A stretch of DNA of 64,000 nucleotides from Sutcliffiella horikoshii (GTDB lineage Bacteria > Bacillota > Bacilli > Bacillales > Bacillaceae_I). The notes beneath the pieces were generated by a model. It saw only the letters and a program-made list of their open reading frames with translations. It made no database searches and was not told where the DNA came from. A program made the position numbers and the translations under genes. Each line of letters starts with the position of its first letter. Position 1 is the stretch's first letter. Shown here in pieces: positions 15,988 to 23,687 of the stretch. Location of the stretch: the NCBI GenBank assembly GCA_001636495.1, contig KV440964.1:2124666-2188665 (forward strand), in the 5' to 3' direction.

Positions 15988-16920
15988 ATGCTCGCAAGTA
16001 TTACTGCCGTTTTGCCACCGGAAATATCCGGTGTAATCGATACACTCGCTGCACCTTTAAAAGAAAGAATGGAAGAAATCCGAGTTCGAGTGAATCGCCC
16101 ATTGGAACTGGTAATTGATGGAGATCCATTTTTTCCATCTTATATGGTGACTGCAACAGATGCGATTCATATATTGAACAAAATCAGTAAACATTCCATC
16201 TATGCCCTGGAAGAAGAACTCAAGCGTGGTTACATCACGATTACTGGAGGTCATCGGGTAGGACTAGCTGGGAAAGTAATCACAGAACAAGGGAAAGTGA
16301 AGGCGATACGGGATGTTTCTTCGTTTAATATCCGTATAGCCAAACAAAAAATCGGAGTGGCAACACCCTTACTGCCATATCTTTATGACAAAAACAGATG
16401 GCTCAGTACGATGGTGATAGGTCCACCGCAAACAGGTAAGACAACGCTTTTAAGAGATCTAGCCAGAATTATGAGCACAGGCTGTGAAACGAAACGTGTT
16501 GCATCTTGCAAGGTCGGGATAGTGGATGAACGGTCTGAAATTGCAGGTTGTGTTCACGGAATTCCTCAACACGAATTGGGCCAAAGGGTAGATGTGTTGG
16601 ACGGTTGTCCAAAAGCGGAAGGGATGATGATGATGATCCGCTCCATGAGTCCTGATGTCATCGTAGTAGATGAAATCGGGAGAATGGAAGATAGCGAGGC
16701 GGTCATGGAAGCGGTCAATGCAGGGGTGGGACTGCTTATGTCCGTACATGCTTTTTCATTTGATGAGTTGAAGAGCAGACCTAGTCTTCGAGAGATATTA
16801 TCCCTGCGTGCAGTGAAAAGATTCGTTGAATTAACCCGAAGCAACGGTCCCGGCTCCATCAAGAGAATTGTGAATGAAGCGGGAGAGGAGATATACCGGG
16901 AAGAGAGTGTGAGACGATGA
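15988..16920 (+). CDS. spoIIIAA: Stage III sporulation ATPase SpoIIIAA
   Basis: A 310-residue cytosolic ATPase of the type II/IV secretion ATPase group. The Walker A motif GPPQTGKTTLLRDLAR is near residues 151-166, and DVIVVDEIGR is the Walker B stretch near 224-233. It powers the SpoIIIA-SpoIIQ channel that links mother cell and forespore during engulfment. The stop overlaps the spoIIIAB start by 4 nt, which indicates translational coupling. Length and order match B. subtilis. Confidence 0.95.
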   Translation: MLASITAVLPPEISGVIDTLAAPLKERMEEIRVRVNRPLELVIDGDPFFPSYMVTATDAIHILNKISKHSIYALEEELKRGYITITGGHRVGLAGKVITEQGKVKAIRDVSSFNIRIAKQKIGVATPLLPYLYDKNRWLSTMVIGPPQTGKTTLLRDLARIMSTGCETKRVASCKVGIVDERSEIAGCVHGIPQHELGQRVDVLDGCPKAEGMMMMIRSMSPDVIVVDEIGRMEDSEAVMEAVNAGVGLLMSVHAFSFDELKSRPSLREILSLRAVKRFVELTRSNGPGSIKRIVNEAGEEIYREESVRR

Positions 16921-17432
16921 TCAAATTAATTGGGGCAGTTCTCATCATTGTGGCAACATCCTGGGCTGGCTTTGAAGCGGCAAGGCATCTCACAGAAAGG
17001 CCGAGACAATTGAGACAATTAAAGGTTGCACTGCAGTCGCTCGAAGCGGAAATCATGTATGGTCACACGCCTCTCTCTGACGCTGCGAAAAACATTGCCA
17101 AACAGTTGGAAAAACCTCTCTCTTGGTTCTTTGAAGGCTTCTCCTATAAATTGGACAAAGCCAATCTGACCGTAAAAGAGGCATGGCAGCAAAGCTTGGA
17201 AGATGTGTGGAATACCACCGCCTACAAAACTGCAGAACTTGAAATTATGAAACAATTCGGCGAAACACTTGGCCAACACGATCGCTACACCCAACAAAAG
17301 CACATCCAGCTTGCCCTAACACATCTAGAACGCGAAGAACTCGAAGCCCGCGACAAACAAATCCGCTACGAACGAATGGTCAAAAGCCTCGGAGTCCTCT
17401 CCGGATTACTGCTGGTTATTTTGTTGATTTAG
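16917..17432 (+). CDS. spoIIIAB: Stage III sporulation protein SpoIIIAB
   Basis: 171 residues. An N-terminal membrane segment (residues ~2-18), a helical middle (RPRQLRQLKVALQSLEAEIMYG...) and a C-terminal membrane segment (SLGVLSGLLLVILLI) are visible. The family resembles GspF-like platform proteins of secretion systems. It couples the SpoIIIAA ATPase to the membrane part of the channel. It is followed not by spoIIIAC directly, as usual, but by a 237-nt spacer holding a dispersed repeat. Confidence 0.93.
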   Translation: MIKLIGAVLIIVATSWAGFEAARHLTERPRQLRQLKVALQSLEAEIMYGHTPLSDAAKNIAKQLEKPLSWFFEGFSYKLDKANLTVKEAWQQSLEDVWNTTAYKTAELEIMKQFGETLGQHDRYTQQKHIQLALTHLEREELEARDKQIRYERMVKSLGVLSGLLLVILLI

Positions 17433-17465
17433 GTAATATGACGAAGTTGAATTATTTATAGAGGT

Positions 17466-17609
17466 TTCTAGCTGTGGATTGGAGCAAATGGTGGAGACTC
17501 CAGCGGGGGAGTAGCGACAATCTTGAGACCCCGCAGGGCGCTAGCCCGAGGAGGCTCAAGGTCGCCCCGCGGAAAGCGAAGCTATTTGCGGAAAGGAACA
17601 GCGGCGCAT
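17466..17609 (+). repeat. Dispersed imperfect-palindromic repeat C, copy 1, inside spoIIIA
   Basis: About 144 bp with the core GCGACAATCTTGAGACCCC and GAGGCTCAAGGTCGCCCCG, which fold on each other. The same core occurs at 47459-47583 and 51308-51441, and inverted at 51128-51251. It fills the spacer between spoIIIAB and spoIIIAC. Confidence 0.85.
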
Positions 17610-17669
17610 ACTAGAGCCAAAAAAAAGAGAAACGAACAAAGCAATTCGTAAAAAATAGGAGGAGCGTCC

Positions 17670-17873
17670 ATGGGCATTGAAGTAGACGTAATATTCAAAA
17701 TCGCCGGCATCGGAATCGTCGTAGCCTTCCTGCACACCGTGTTAAAACAACTCGGCAAAGAAGAATACGCACACTGGGTAACCCTACTCGGATTCATCTA
17801 CATTCTTTTTATGGTAGCAAGCATCGTCGACGATCTGTTCAAAAGAATTAAATCGGTATTCCTGTTCCAATGA
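17670..17873 (+). CDS. spoIIIAC: Stage III sporulation protein SpoIIIAC
   Basis: 67 residues with two membrane helices (residues ~7-26 and 35-58), starting MGIEVDVIFKIAGIGIVV after an AGGAGGAG site. Length and sequence match the B. subtilis 68-residue subunit of the feeding-channel complex. The stop at 17873 lies 16 nt before the apparent spoIIIAD start. Confidence 0.93.
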   Translation: MGIEVDVIFKIAGIGIVVAFLHTVLKQLGKEEYAHWVTLLGFIYILFMVASIVDDLFKRIKSVFLFQ

Positions 17874-17874
17874 T

Positions 17875-17892
17875 AAGGGGTGTTGACCTATC
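17875..17892 (+). promoter_or_regulatory. Ribosome binding site followed by an AUC start codon
   Basis: AAGGGGTG (17875-17882), a 7-nt spacer, then ATC at 17890-17892. In this frame a TGA lies six bases upstream of the ATC. No ATG, GTG or TTG exists between that stop and GTG 17947. Confidence 0.7.
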
Positions 17893-18279
17893 GAGATCCT
17901 TCAAATAGTAGGTCTTGGCTTAATCGCCACGTTTCTTGCATTAGTTGTGAAAGAGCAAAAGCCGACATTCGCATTCATGCTGGTTGTATTTGTCGGCTGT
18001 GCCATCTTCTTATTTTTAGTCGATCAAGTGTTTGAAGTCATCCGCATGCTTGAGAGAATCGCCATAAATGCCAATGTGAATCTTATTTATGTTGAGACCA
18101 TCTTGAAAATAGTCGGAATCGCCTATATCGCAGAGTTTGGTGCCCAGATTACAAAGGACGCCGGCCAGGGCGCCATCGCATCCAAAATCGAATTGGCCGG
18201 AAAAATACTAATATTGGCAATGGCAATTCCTATTCTGACCGTTATCATCGAAACCATTATTAATCTCATTCCTTCTTAA
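17890..18279 (+). CDS. spoIIIAD: Stage III sporulation protein SpoIIIAD, apparent AUC start
   Basis: 129 residues if started at ATC 17890, compared with 133 in B. subtilis. The first residues EILQIVGLGLIATFLALVVKEQ correspond to the conserved N-terminal helix of SpoIIIAD (IVQIVGLGLIATFLSLIVKEQ in B. subtilis). Starting at the only standard codon, GTG 17947, would delete that helix. A well-spaced AAGGGGTG supports ATC. The rest (ERIAINANVNLIYVETILKI, AEFGAQITKDAGQGAIASKI) is fully conserved. It is a membrane subunit of the SpoIIIA channel. A sequencing error in the start codon is the simplest alternative. Confidence 0.9.
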   Translation: MEILQIVGLGLIATFLALVVKEQKPTFAFMLVVFVGCAIFLFLVDQVFEVIRMLERIAINANVNLIYVETILKIVGIAYIAEFGAQITKDAGQGAIASKIELAGKILILAMAIPILTVIIETIINLIPS

Positions 18280-18308
18280 AAATGATACCTACAGAGGGGA
18301 GCATACCT

Positions 18309-19481
18309 ATGAAACTCATTCTTGCCATCATTGCAGCCTTGTTAATTCTACTGTTCATTCCATTCGAAGTTGTACAAGCCTCCCCCTCTTCTCCGTCAGA
18401 ACTAGTGACAGAGCAAATTGAAGGAGTCGACGTGGAGGAAATAAAGGCATACTGGGAAGAAATCATGCAGGAGTACGGCGGATTTTTGCCGGAAAGCCAA
18501 AAAGGGACCTTTATGGAATTTGTCAAAGGGGACAAGTCCTTTTCTATGAAAGAGTGGTCCAAAGGTTTCATCAAATATCTATTTCACGAACTTTTGGCAA
18601 ATGGAAAGCTTCTTGGCAGCCTTATTTTATTAACTATCTTTAGCATGTTCCTGCAAACGCTCCAAAACGCCTTTGAACAAAAGACAGTCAGTAAAGTGGC
18701 CTACAGTGTCGTTTTCATGGTCCTGATCATCATCGCACTCAACAGCTTCCACATCGTGATCTCTTATACCCAAGAAGCAATAACAGCCATGACCGGCTTC
18801 ATCATTGCACTTATACCATTGCTCATTGCCCTGATCGCATCTTCAGGTGGATTGGTCTCAGCAGCTTTCTTTCATCCTATTATTCTATTTTTAATGAACA
18901 CAAGCGGCCTGCTGATTCAATATATCGTATTACCACTATTGTTTCTATCGGCTATCCTGAGCATTGTCAGTACTCTTAGTGAACAATACAAAGTGACGCA
19001 GCTGGCACAGCTTTTACGAAACGTTAGTATCGGAATTCTCGGAATCTATTTGACGGTGTTTCTTGGAGTCATTTCCGTACAGGGGGCAACAGCAGCTGTG
19101 ACAGACGGGATAGCCATTCGGACCGCGAAATTCGTGACCGGAAACTTCATTCCGGTAATAGGAAGGATGTTCACCGATGCCACAGACACGGTCATTACAG
19201 CCTCTCTATTATTGAAAAATACGGTGGGAATCCTTGGTGTTGCCACCTTGATATTACTTGCAGCCTTTCCAGCGGTGAAAATACTATCCATTGCCATCAT
19301 CTATAAGCTCGCTGCAGCCCTACTCCAGCCATTGGGTGGCGGAACGGTCATTAAATGCCTGGACATCATCAGCAAAAGCATCATCTACATTTTTGCAGCG
19401 CTCGCGATTGTCTCATTTATGTTCTTCTTAAGCATAACGGTAATCATTGCAGCCGGTAATATCACCGTGATGGTCAGGTAA
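18309..19481 (+). CDS. spoIIIAE: Stage III sporulation protein SpoIIIAE
   Basis: 390 residues. A cleavable-type signal segment (MKLILAIIAALLILLFIPFEVVQA), an extracytoplasmic region to about residue 90, then about seven hydrophobic helices. ATG 18309 follows AGAGGGGAG; the frame also reaches ATG 18282, inside that ribosome binding site region. SpoIIIAE is the polytopic membrane subunit of the mother-cell channel, resembling transporter-like components. It starts 29 nt after spoIIIAD. Confidence 0.93.
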   Translation: MKLILAIIAALLILLFIPFEVVQASPSSPSELVTEQIEGVDVEEIKAYWEEIMQEYGGFLPESQKGTFMEFVKGDKSFSMKEWSKGFIKYLFHELLANGKLLGSLILLTIFSMFLQTLQNAFEQKTVSKVAYSVVFMVLIIIALNSFHIVISYTQEAITAMTGFIIALIPLLIALIASSGGLVSAAFFHPIILFLMNTSGLLIQYIVLPLLFLSAILSIVSTLSEQYKVTQLAQLLRNVSIGILGIYLTVFLGVISVQGATAAVTDGIAIRTAKFVTGNFIPVIGRMFTDATDTVITASLLLKNTVGILGVATLILLAAFPAVKILSIAIIYKLAAALLQPLGGGTVIKCLDIISKSIIYIFAALAIVSFMFFLSITVIIAAGNITVMVR

Positions 19482-19493
19482 GGAGGAGGAACG

Positions 19494-20117
19494 ATGAGTT
19501 ATTTAACCGACTGGATCACCAGTATCATTCTATTTATTCTTTTAGCGACAGTAGTAGAAATGTTGCTTCCGAATTCTTCCATGCAAAAATATACGAAGTT
19601 AGTGATTGGCCTTTTGTTGATCGTCGTCATTCTCACCCCCATCTTGAAGCTGCTTTCTACTGACATGGACGAGCTTTTTGCCAAAATAATGACCCATTCG
19701 TCCTACACTTCAGAAAAAAATACAGAAATTTTAATAGAAAAGAAGAAAAAAGAAATACAAGCCTCACATGCTGCATACATTTTAAATAAAGCGGCTGTCC
19801 TAATGAAAGAAGACGTGGAGGAGGAGTTGAGGGAAAGCTATGGTTTAACCGTAAAAGACCTGAAAGTTGTTGTGAAAAATGAGGACCAGCTTACAGAAAT
19901 TCCAATAGAAGAAAATATAGAATCCGTTGTGATTCTTCTCGAACAAGCCGAACAAAAGACAGCCATTCAAGTAGTAAAGCCTGTTCAAATTGACACCTCC
20001 AGACCAAAGGAACCAGCTCCTTCCTCGAAAGAAGAAGGGAAAATAGCAACTTTCCTAGCAGATCGATGGCAACTACAACCAACCAATATATCTGTAGCAG
20101 TCGAAGGGGGGGATTAG
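19494..20117 (+). CDS. spoIIIAF: Stage III sporulation protein SpoIIIAF
   Basis: 207 residues. Two N-terminal membrane helices (residues ~10-28 and ~37-54) precede an extracytoplasmic ring-building-motif-like domain and a Pro/Ser/Glu-rich stretch (VQIDTSRPKEPAPSSKEEGK) before a final amphipathic part. It is one of three ring-forming subunits facing the space between forespore membranes. AAGGAGGAGG precedes ATG 19494. Confidence 0.9.
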   Translation: MSYLTDWITSIILFILLATVVEMLLPNSSMQKYTKLVIGLLLIVVILTPILKLLSTDMDELFAKIMTHSSYTSEKNTEILIEKKKKEIQASHAAYILNKAAVLMKEDVEEELRESYGLTVKDLKVVVKNEDQLTEIPIEENIESVVILLEQAEQKTAIQVVKPVQIDTSRPKEPAPSSKEEGKIATFLADRWQLQPTNISVAVEGGD

Positions 20118-20123
20118 TACAAG

Positions 20124-20792
20124 GTGGAAAAGAAAAACCAAGCTTTCATTCCATGGCTAAAATCTCTGCTATCCAATCAGTCCAAGGACAAAAAAGCAAA
20201 ATATCAATACATGACAGTAGTTCTCATACTAGGTGTAGCATTCATGCTTTTTGGCACCCTGTTTTTCGGAGAAGACAGTGCAAACTCTCCAGGCGGTGGT
20301 GTGCTGCCTGCCATGAAACAGCAAGAAATCGAAGACGAAGAAGTTTTCGGACATAGTGATGATGCCAACGCACCTTCTACTATCTCTGATTATGAGGCAA
20401 GTTTTGAGAACCAGCTGAAAGATGCACTCGAAGGAATTATCGGTGTCAATGATGTGTCTGTAGTCGTAAATATCGATGCCTCCGAAAAGAAAATCTTTCA
20501 GACCAACAAAACCACATCCCAACAAACAACCGTCGAAACTGACAAGCAAGGTGGGGAGCGAAATGTGACAGACAGTTCACAAGACGAACAGGTTCTCGTA
20601 ATCAGGAAAAATGAACAAGAGATCCCGGTTGTTTCCGAAACGAAAAAGCCGGTCATCCGAGGTGTTCTGGTAGTCGCAAAGGGCGCTGAAAATATACATG
20701 TTAAACAAATGATTTTGGAAGCTGTCACAAGAGTGCTCGACGTACCGCAGCACAAAGTGGCCATACTTCCAAAAAAATCCGAGGGGGAATAA
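20124..20792 (+). CDS. spoIIIAG: Stage III sporulation protein SpoIIIAG
   Basis: 222 residues starting at GTG 20124 (MEKKNQAFIPWLKSLLSNQSK), with a membrane helix at ~30-49. After an acidic linker comes the ring-building domain (ENQLKDALEGIIGVNDVSVVVNIDASEKKIF) and the conserved end ILEAVTRVLDVPQHKVAILPKK. SpoIIIAG forms the large ring of the A-Q channel and resembles secretin/EscJ-type domains. The start is preceded by a very G-rich site. Confidence 0.93.
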   Translation: MEKKNQAFIPWLKSLLSNQSKDKKAKYQYMTVVLILGVAFMLFGTLFFGEDSANSPGGGVLPAMKQQEIEDEEVFGHSDDANAPSTISDYEASFENQLKDALEGIIGVNDVSVVVNIDASEKKIFQTNKTTSQQTTVETDKQGGERNVTDSSQDEQVLVIRKNEQEIPVVSETKKPVIRGVLVVAKGAENIHVKQMILEAVTRVLDVPQHKVAILPKKSEGE

Positions 20793-20795
20793 TCC

Positions 20796-21461
20796 ATGTT
20801 ATTAAAAAAACAAACAGTATGGTTACTGACCATGCTAAGTCTAGTTTTTGTACTATCCGCCTACTATTTCATCGGCGACCAACAAGCAGGTGAACAAATG
20901 GTAAACGATCAAGCAGAACAGCCGGCTGCAACAGAAACTGCCGAAAACCATGACGGTGAACACGGTAAAGCTGCTGGAACAGATGGAGAAGAAGGAACAG
21001 AAGGTGCTGAAGGAACAGATGGTGCTGAAGGTGTCGAAGGGGAAGAAGCTACAGAGGAAGACGGTAGCGCTGTTGTGAAATACATCTCCACGGATGAAAC
21101 GTTCGCCGAAATGCGCTATGAGCTTGAAAACCTTCGTAGCGTACACCGTGCAGAATTAAAAGATAGAATGGCAAGTACAGAAATTCCCGCTGAAGAGATC
21201 TCCAGAGCAGTCGACCAATACAATGAGCTTGCACAAATCTCGGAAAAAGAGCTGATTCTCGAATCCACCATCCGTTCCCGCAAGGACGTCGATGACGCAC
21301 TTGTCCGAGTAACAGACGGCAAAATCCGTGTAACAGTGAAAACCGAAGCACACTCACCACAAATGGCAAACGACATCTACCACATGGTCCGCCAAGAATT
21401 CACAGATGTACGCAACGAAAACATCGCCTTTGAATTCAGCACTGCGGATGCAAGTGAGTAA
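20796..21461 (+). CDS. spoIIIAH: Stage III sporulation protein SpoIIIAH
   Basis: 221 residues. The N-terminal anchor (residues ~8-25) is followed by an acidic, low-complexity linker rich in Glu, Gly and Ala (residues ~35-90, with repeated GTEGAEGTDGAEGVEGEE-like units). The C-terminal ring domain (residues ~105-215) binds SpoIIQ across the intermembrane space in B. subtilis. The linker composition is unlike the rest of the operon and looks expanded by short tandem duplication. It is the last gene of spoIIIA; a terminator follows. Confidence 0.92.
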   Translation: MLLKKQTVWLLTMLSLVFVLSAYYFIGDQQAGEQMVNDQAEQPAATETAENHDGEHGKAAGTDGEEGTEGAEGTDGAEGVEGEEATEEDGSAVVKYISTDETFAEMRYELENLRSVHRAELKDRMASTEIPAEEISRAVDQYNELAQISEKELILESTIRSRKDVDDALVRVTDGKIRVTVKTEAHSPQMANDIYHMVRQEFTDVRNENIAFEFSTADASE

Positions 21462-21480
21462 TATTTCATTGGATAGAAAA

Positions 21481-21518
21481 GACGCCGGGGTCCTGGGAAT
21501 GAGGGGGCTTCGGTGTTT
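21481..21518. terminator. Terminator of the spoIIIA operon
   Basis: ACGCCG...CGGTGT with inner G/C pairing, followed by TTTTTG. It lies between the convergent spoIIIAH and NERD genes. Confidence 0.55.
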
Positions 21519-21534
21519 TTGTTTGAGTACTAGA

Positions 21535-22515
21535 TTAAAGGATGTATCGCCGGTTTCTGGTAGAGCCGAGGTAGGGGAGGTTTGCGGAGGTTAATATCCT
21601 TAAGGCAGTACTTTCACACTTGATACCAAGAAACTCCCTGAAAGATTTATTAGTGATAGTAGAGCAAATCAATAATTTATAATCTTTCAATGCCTCTAAA
21701 TGTGCATCGAAGCATTTATAGTTACACTTCTCGCATACCCAACAACCTCTTCTTCTCTTCATGGAGAGGGTATCGCAAGATTTGCAAAGTACCCCATTTA
21801 AAATATCACTTCTTTTAATACCATACTTATTTAGCAAGTTCTTGAATAAAGAGGGTTCATTGTTTTTTAGAAGAATATTTTTAAATTTCTTGAATTCTTT
21901 TTTATCCCATTCTCCTATTCCATACTCAGAGATATACTCAACGATTCTATCGGAAATAGCAGTATTCCTTGTGACGAATTTTTGAACAATATTTGGATGA
22001 GATAGCGCCCTTAATTCAGAATTGGCATTAGCCATTATGACTAGGCATTCGCAGGGGAGGTTAGGAAGCTTGGCAGCTTTCAACCAAGATTTAAATTGTG
22101 ATAGTTGTATGTTTACTTGTTGGATAGGATCACGATGAGAAATTCTTTTTTCGTTTCCGTCTTCATTAATTATTTGTATTAGTTGTTGGAATGCAGGATC
22201 GAACTGAAGAGTTCCAATCATGTTTTTAACTTCTAATATGAGATAGAATGTAGGAGAAATAAGAAGGGTATCTATTTGAAAATACTTATTATTGCAGGGG
22301 AGCCTTAGATCATGAAATACTGTAATATCATGTTCCATTTCAGGTAAAATGCCTAAATAATAATCTATTGATTCCTCTCCTCTATAGCCGGCCATTGCCA
22401 TACCAAGATCTTTTTTAATAACAGGTAAAGAGGGGTGATTAGGTCTCAGCCTCCGAATAAGTGCCTGTAGCACTTGGATCTTCATTGAATATTCTCTTTC
22501 TTTTAATACAATCAA
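21535..22515 (-). CDS. NERD-domain protein with a zinc-ribbon-like C-terminus
   Basis: A 326-residue protein. The NERD (nuclease-related) domain spans residues ~35-165, with GYRGEESIDYYL and DTLLISPTFYLILEVKN, the D...ExK restriction-like core. A C-terminal module has paired cysteines CKSCD...CWVCEKCNYKC and a helix-turn-helix-like end (ITNKSFREFLGIKCESTALRILTSANLPY). TTG 22515 is preferred: AAAGGAAGTG lies 6 nt upstream, and the resulting MIVLKEREY start is typical of Bacillus NERD proteins. The physiological role is unknown. Confidence 0.85.
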   Translation of the reverse strand: MIVLKEREYSMKIQVLQALIRRLRPNHPSLPVIKKDLGMAMAGYRGEESIDYYLGILPEMEHDITVFHDLRLPCNNKYFQIDTLLISPTFYLILEVKNMIGTLQFDPAFQQLIQIINEDGNEKRISHRDPIQQVNIQLSQFKSWLKAAKLPNLPCECLVIMANANSELRALSHPNIVQKFVTRNTAISDRIVEYISEYGIGEWDKKEFKKFKNILLKNNEPSLFKNLLNKYGIKRSDILNGVLCKSCDTLSMKRRRGCWVCEKCNYKCFDAHLEALKDYKLLICSTITNKSFREFLGIKCESTALRILTSANLPYLGSTRNRRYIL

Positions 22516-22636
22516 CAAATCACTTCCTTTATTGGGGTTACTACTATATTTGCTAATAGTAGACAAAATCCTTCAAATATTAAGGAAATATCTAAAATAA
22601 TATTTTCTCGCGCATTTCACTTATATTAAGCCCAGT

Positions 22637-22939
22637 TTATAAGAAGTAAATATTCATTCCGTCACAACTATGACAAATCCCGTCACAACTGTATCTAATC
22701 CCTGCATTACAACTATCAAAACTGCCTCTTTGAATTTTAAGTGACAAAACCCAAGAGTCAATTCCGTCATATTGACACAGGATCCCGTCATAACGAAGCA
22801 ATATCCGCTCACAACTACGGAAAATCCCTTCACAACTCATTAAAATCCCGTCACAAGCCTTTTCAGTAGTAACTATATTGAAATCCCGATATTTCTTGGA
22901 CCATTTATAATGCATAGCACCCCTATCCACAACAACCAA
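22637..22939 (-). other. Frame encoding a C/Y-D-G-I heptapeptide repeat
   Basis: The minus strand of the 21-bp array is open for 100 codons (start near 22939). It reads as seven-residue units: CDGILMS, CEGIFRS, CERILLR, YDGILCQ, YDGIDSW..., ending CDGICHS-CDGMNIYFL. Because the repeat length is a multiple of three, the frame stays open through ten units, two of which have drifted. No convincing ribosome binding site is seen, so expression is uncertain. It could equally be an RNA or DNA repeat with a fortuitous frame. Confidence 0.3.
22656..22865. repeat. Tandem array, 21-bp unit, ten copies
   Basis: Units start every 21 bases from 22656: ATTCCGTCACAACTATGACA, ATCCCGTCACAACTGTATCT and so on. 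Seven or eight units keep the ATCCCGTCACAACT core; units 4 and 5 (22719-22760) have lost it but keep the phase. Confidence 0.9.
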
Positions 22940-23055
22940 ATTCCCCTATAATAAGAGATAAAGCGTTTTCATTCATCGTATCAGCACAACAAGCCCTGTA
23001 TCCCGCCCAACCACCCAATTTAGCACTAGGTAATAATATCTATTACTATTTTTAG

Positions 23056-23084
23056 TTGAATTTAAGGAACTTGTATCGTATGAT
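23056..23084 (+). promoter_or_regulatory. Sigma-A promoter of accB
   Basis: TTGAAT (23056-23061) and TATGAT (23079-23084) with 17-nt spacing, 84 nt before the accB start. Confidence 0.65.
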
Positions 23085-23167
23085 GAATATGAACTATTTT
23101 GTTAAAATGTACATAGTAACAGCTAAGCAGCAACTAATCATCAAAAGGACCGAGGAGTGAACGAAGT

Positions 23168-23671
23168 ATGTTAAAGATCCAAGAAATCAGAGAAATTATT
23201 AAGTTGATTGACCAATCCAATATAGATGAATTCACGTATGAAAATGAAGGTTCCAAAATTAAAATGAAAAAGCATGCGGCACAAACAGTTGTGAGCACAC
23301 AAGTAGCTGCACCAGCACTACAAGCGGCGCCTCAACAGGCTCAAGCATCACAAGCGCCTGCTCAGCAAGCTCAAACGCCAGCTGCAGAAACTAAACAAGA
23401 AACAGCGGCACCTAAACAAGAAGATGCGAACCTACATAAAATCACATCTCCGATGGTTGGAACATTTTATGCTTCGCCATCACCGGATCAAGCGGCATAC
23501 GTACAGGAAGGGGACAAAGTTGGCGAAAACTCTGTCGTTTGTATCGTAGAAGCAATGAAGCTATTCAATGAGATCGAGGCGGAAGTAAAAGGCGAGATCG
23601 TAGAGGTTCTGGTTGATAATGGCCAATTAGTCGAATATGGTCAACCTTTATTCCTTGTAAAAACAGTATAA
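23168..23671 (+). CDS. accB: Acetyl-CoA carboxylase biotin carboxyl carrier protein
   Basis: A 167-residue BCCP. The N-terminal part is followed by an Ala/Gln/Pro-rich flexible linker (residues ~38-85), then the biotinyl domain with [17 protein letters not shown]. Lys131 is the biotin-accepting residue. It carries carboxybiotin from AccC to the carboxyltransferase in malonyl-CoA synthesis. It pairs with accC, 16 nt downstream, as in all Bacillaceae. Confidence 0.96.
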   Translation: MLKIQEIREIIKLIDQSNIDEFTYENEGSKIKMKKHAAQTVVSTQVAAPALQAAPQQAQASQAPAQQAQTPAAETKQETAAPKQEDANLHKITSPMVGTFYASPSPDQAAYVQEGDKVGENSVVCIVEAMKLFNEIEAEVKGEIVEVLVDNGQLVEYGQPLFLVKTV

Positions 23672-23687
23672 GGAGGGGGAGACACTC

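Larger units (their letters stand above)
22516..23167. other. Gap holding a 21-bp array and the accB promoter
   Basis: The 652 bases between the NERD gene and accB contain the tandem array (22656-22865), a cre-like GATAAAGCGTTTTCATT near 22960-22976, and a promoter at 23056-23084. No conventional gene is supported, apart from the repeat-encoded frame listed separately. Confidence 0.6.

Noticed and set aside
17433-17669. Repeat C as an insertion sequence remnant
   Set aside because: No transposase-like frame on either strand; the DNA is an imperfect palindrome throughout.
18282-18308. Upstream ATG 18282 as spoIIIAE start
   Set aside because: The AGAGGGGAG ribosome binding site lies between it and ATG 18309, and the shorter form begins with a proper signal segment.
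22656-22865. CRISPR array
   Set aside because: Units are 21 bp back to back without unique spacers, and no cas genes are nearby.
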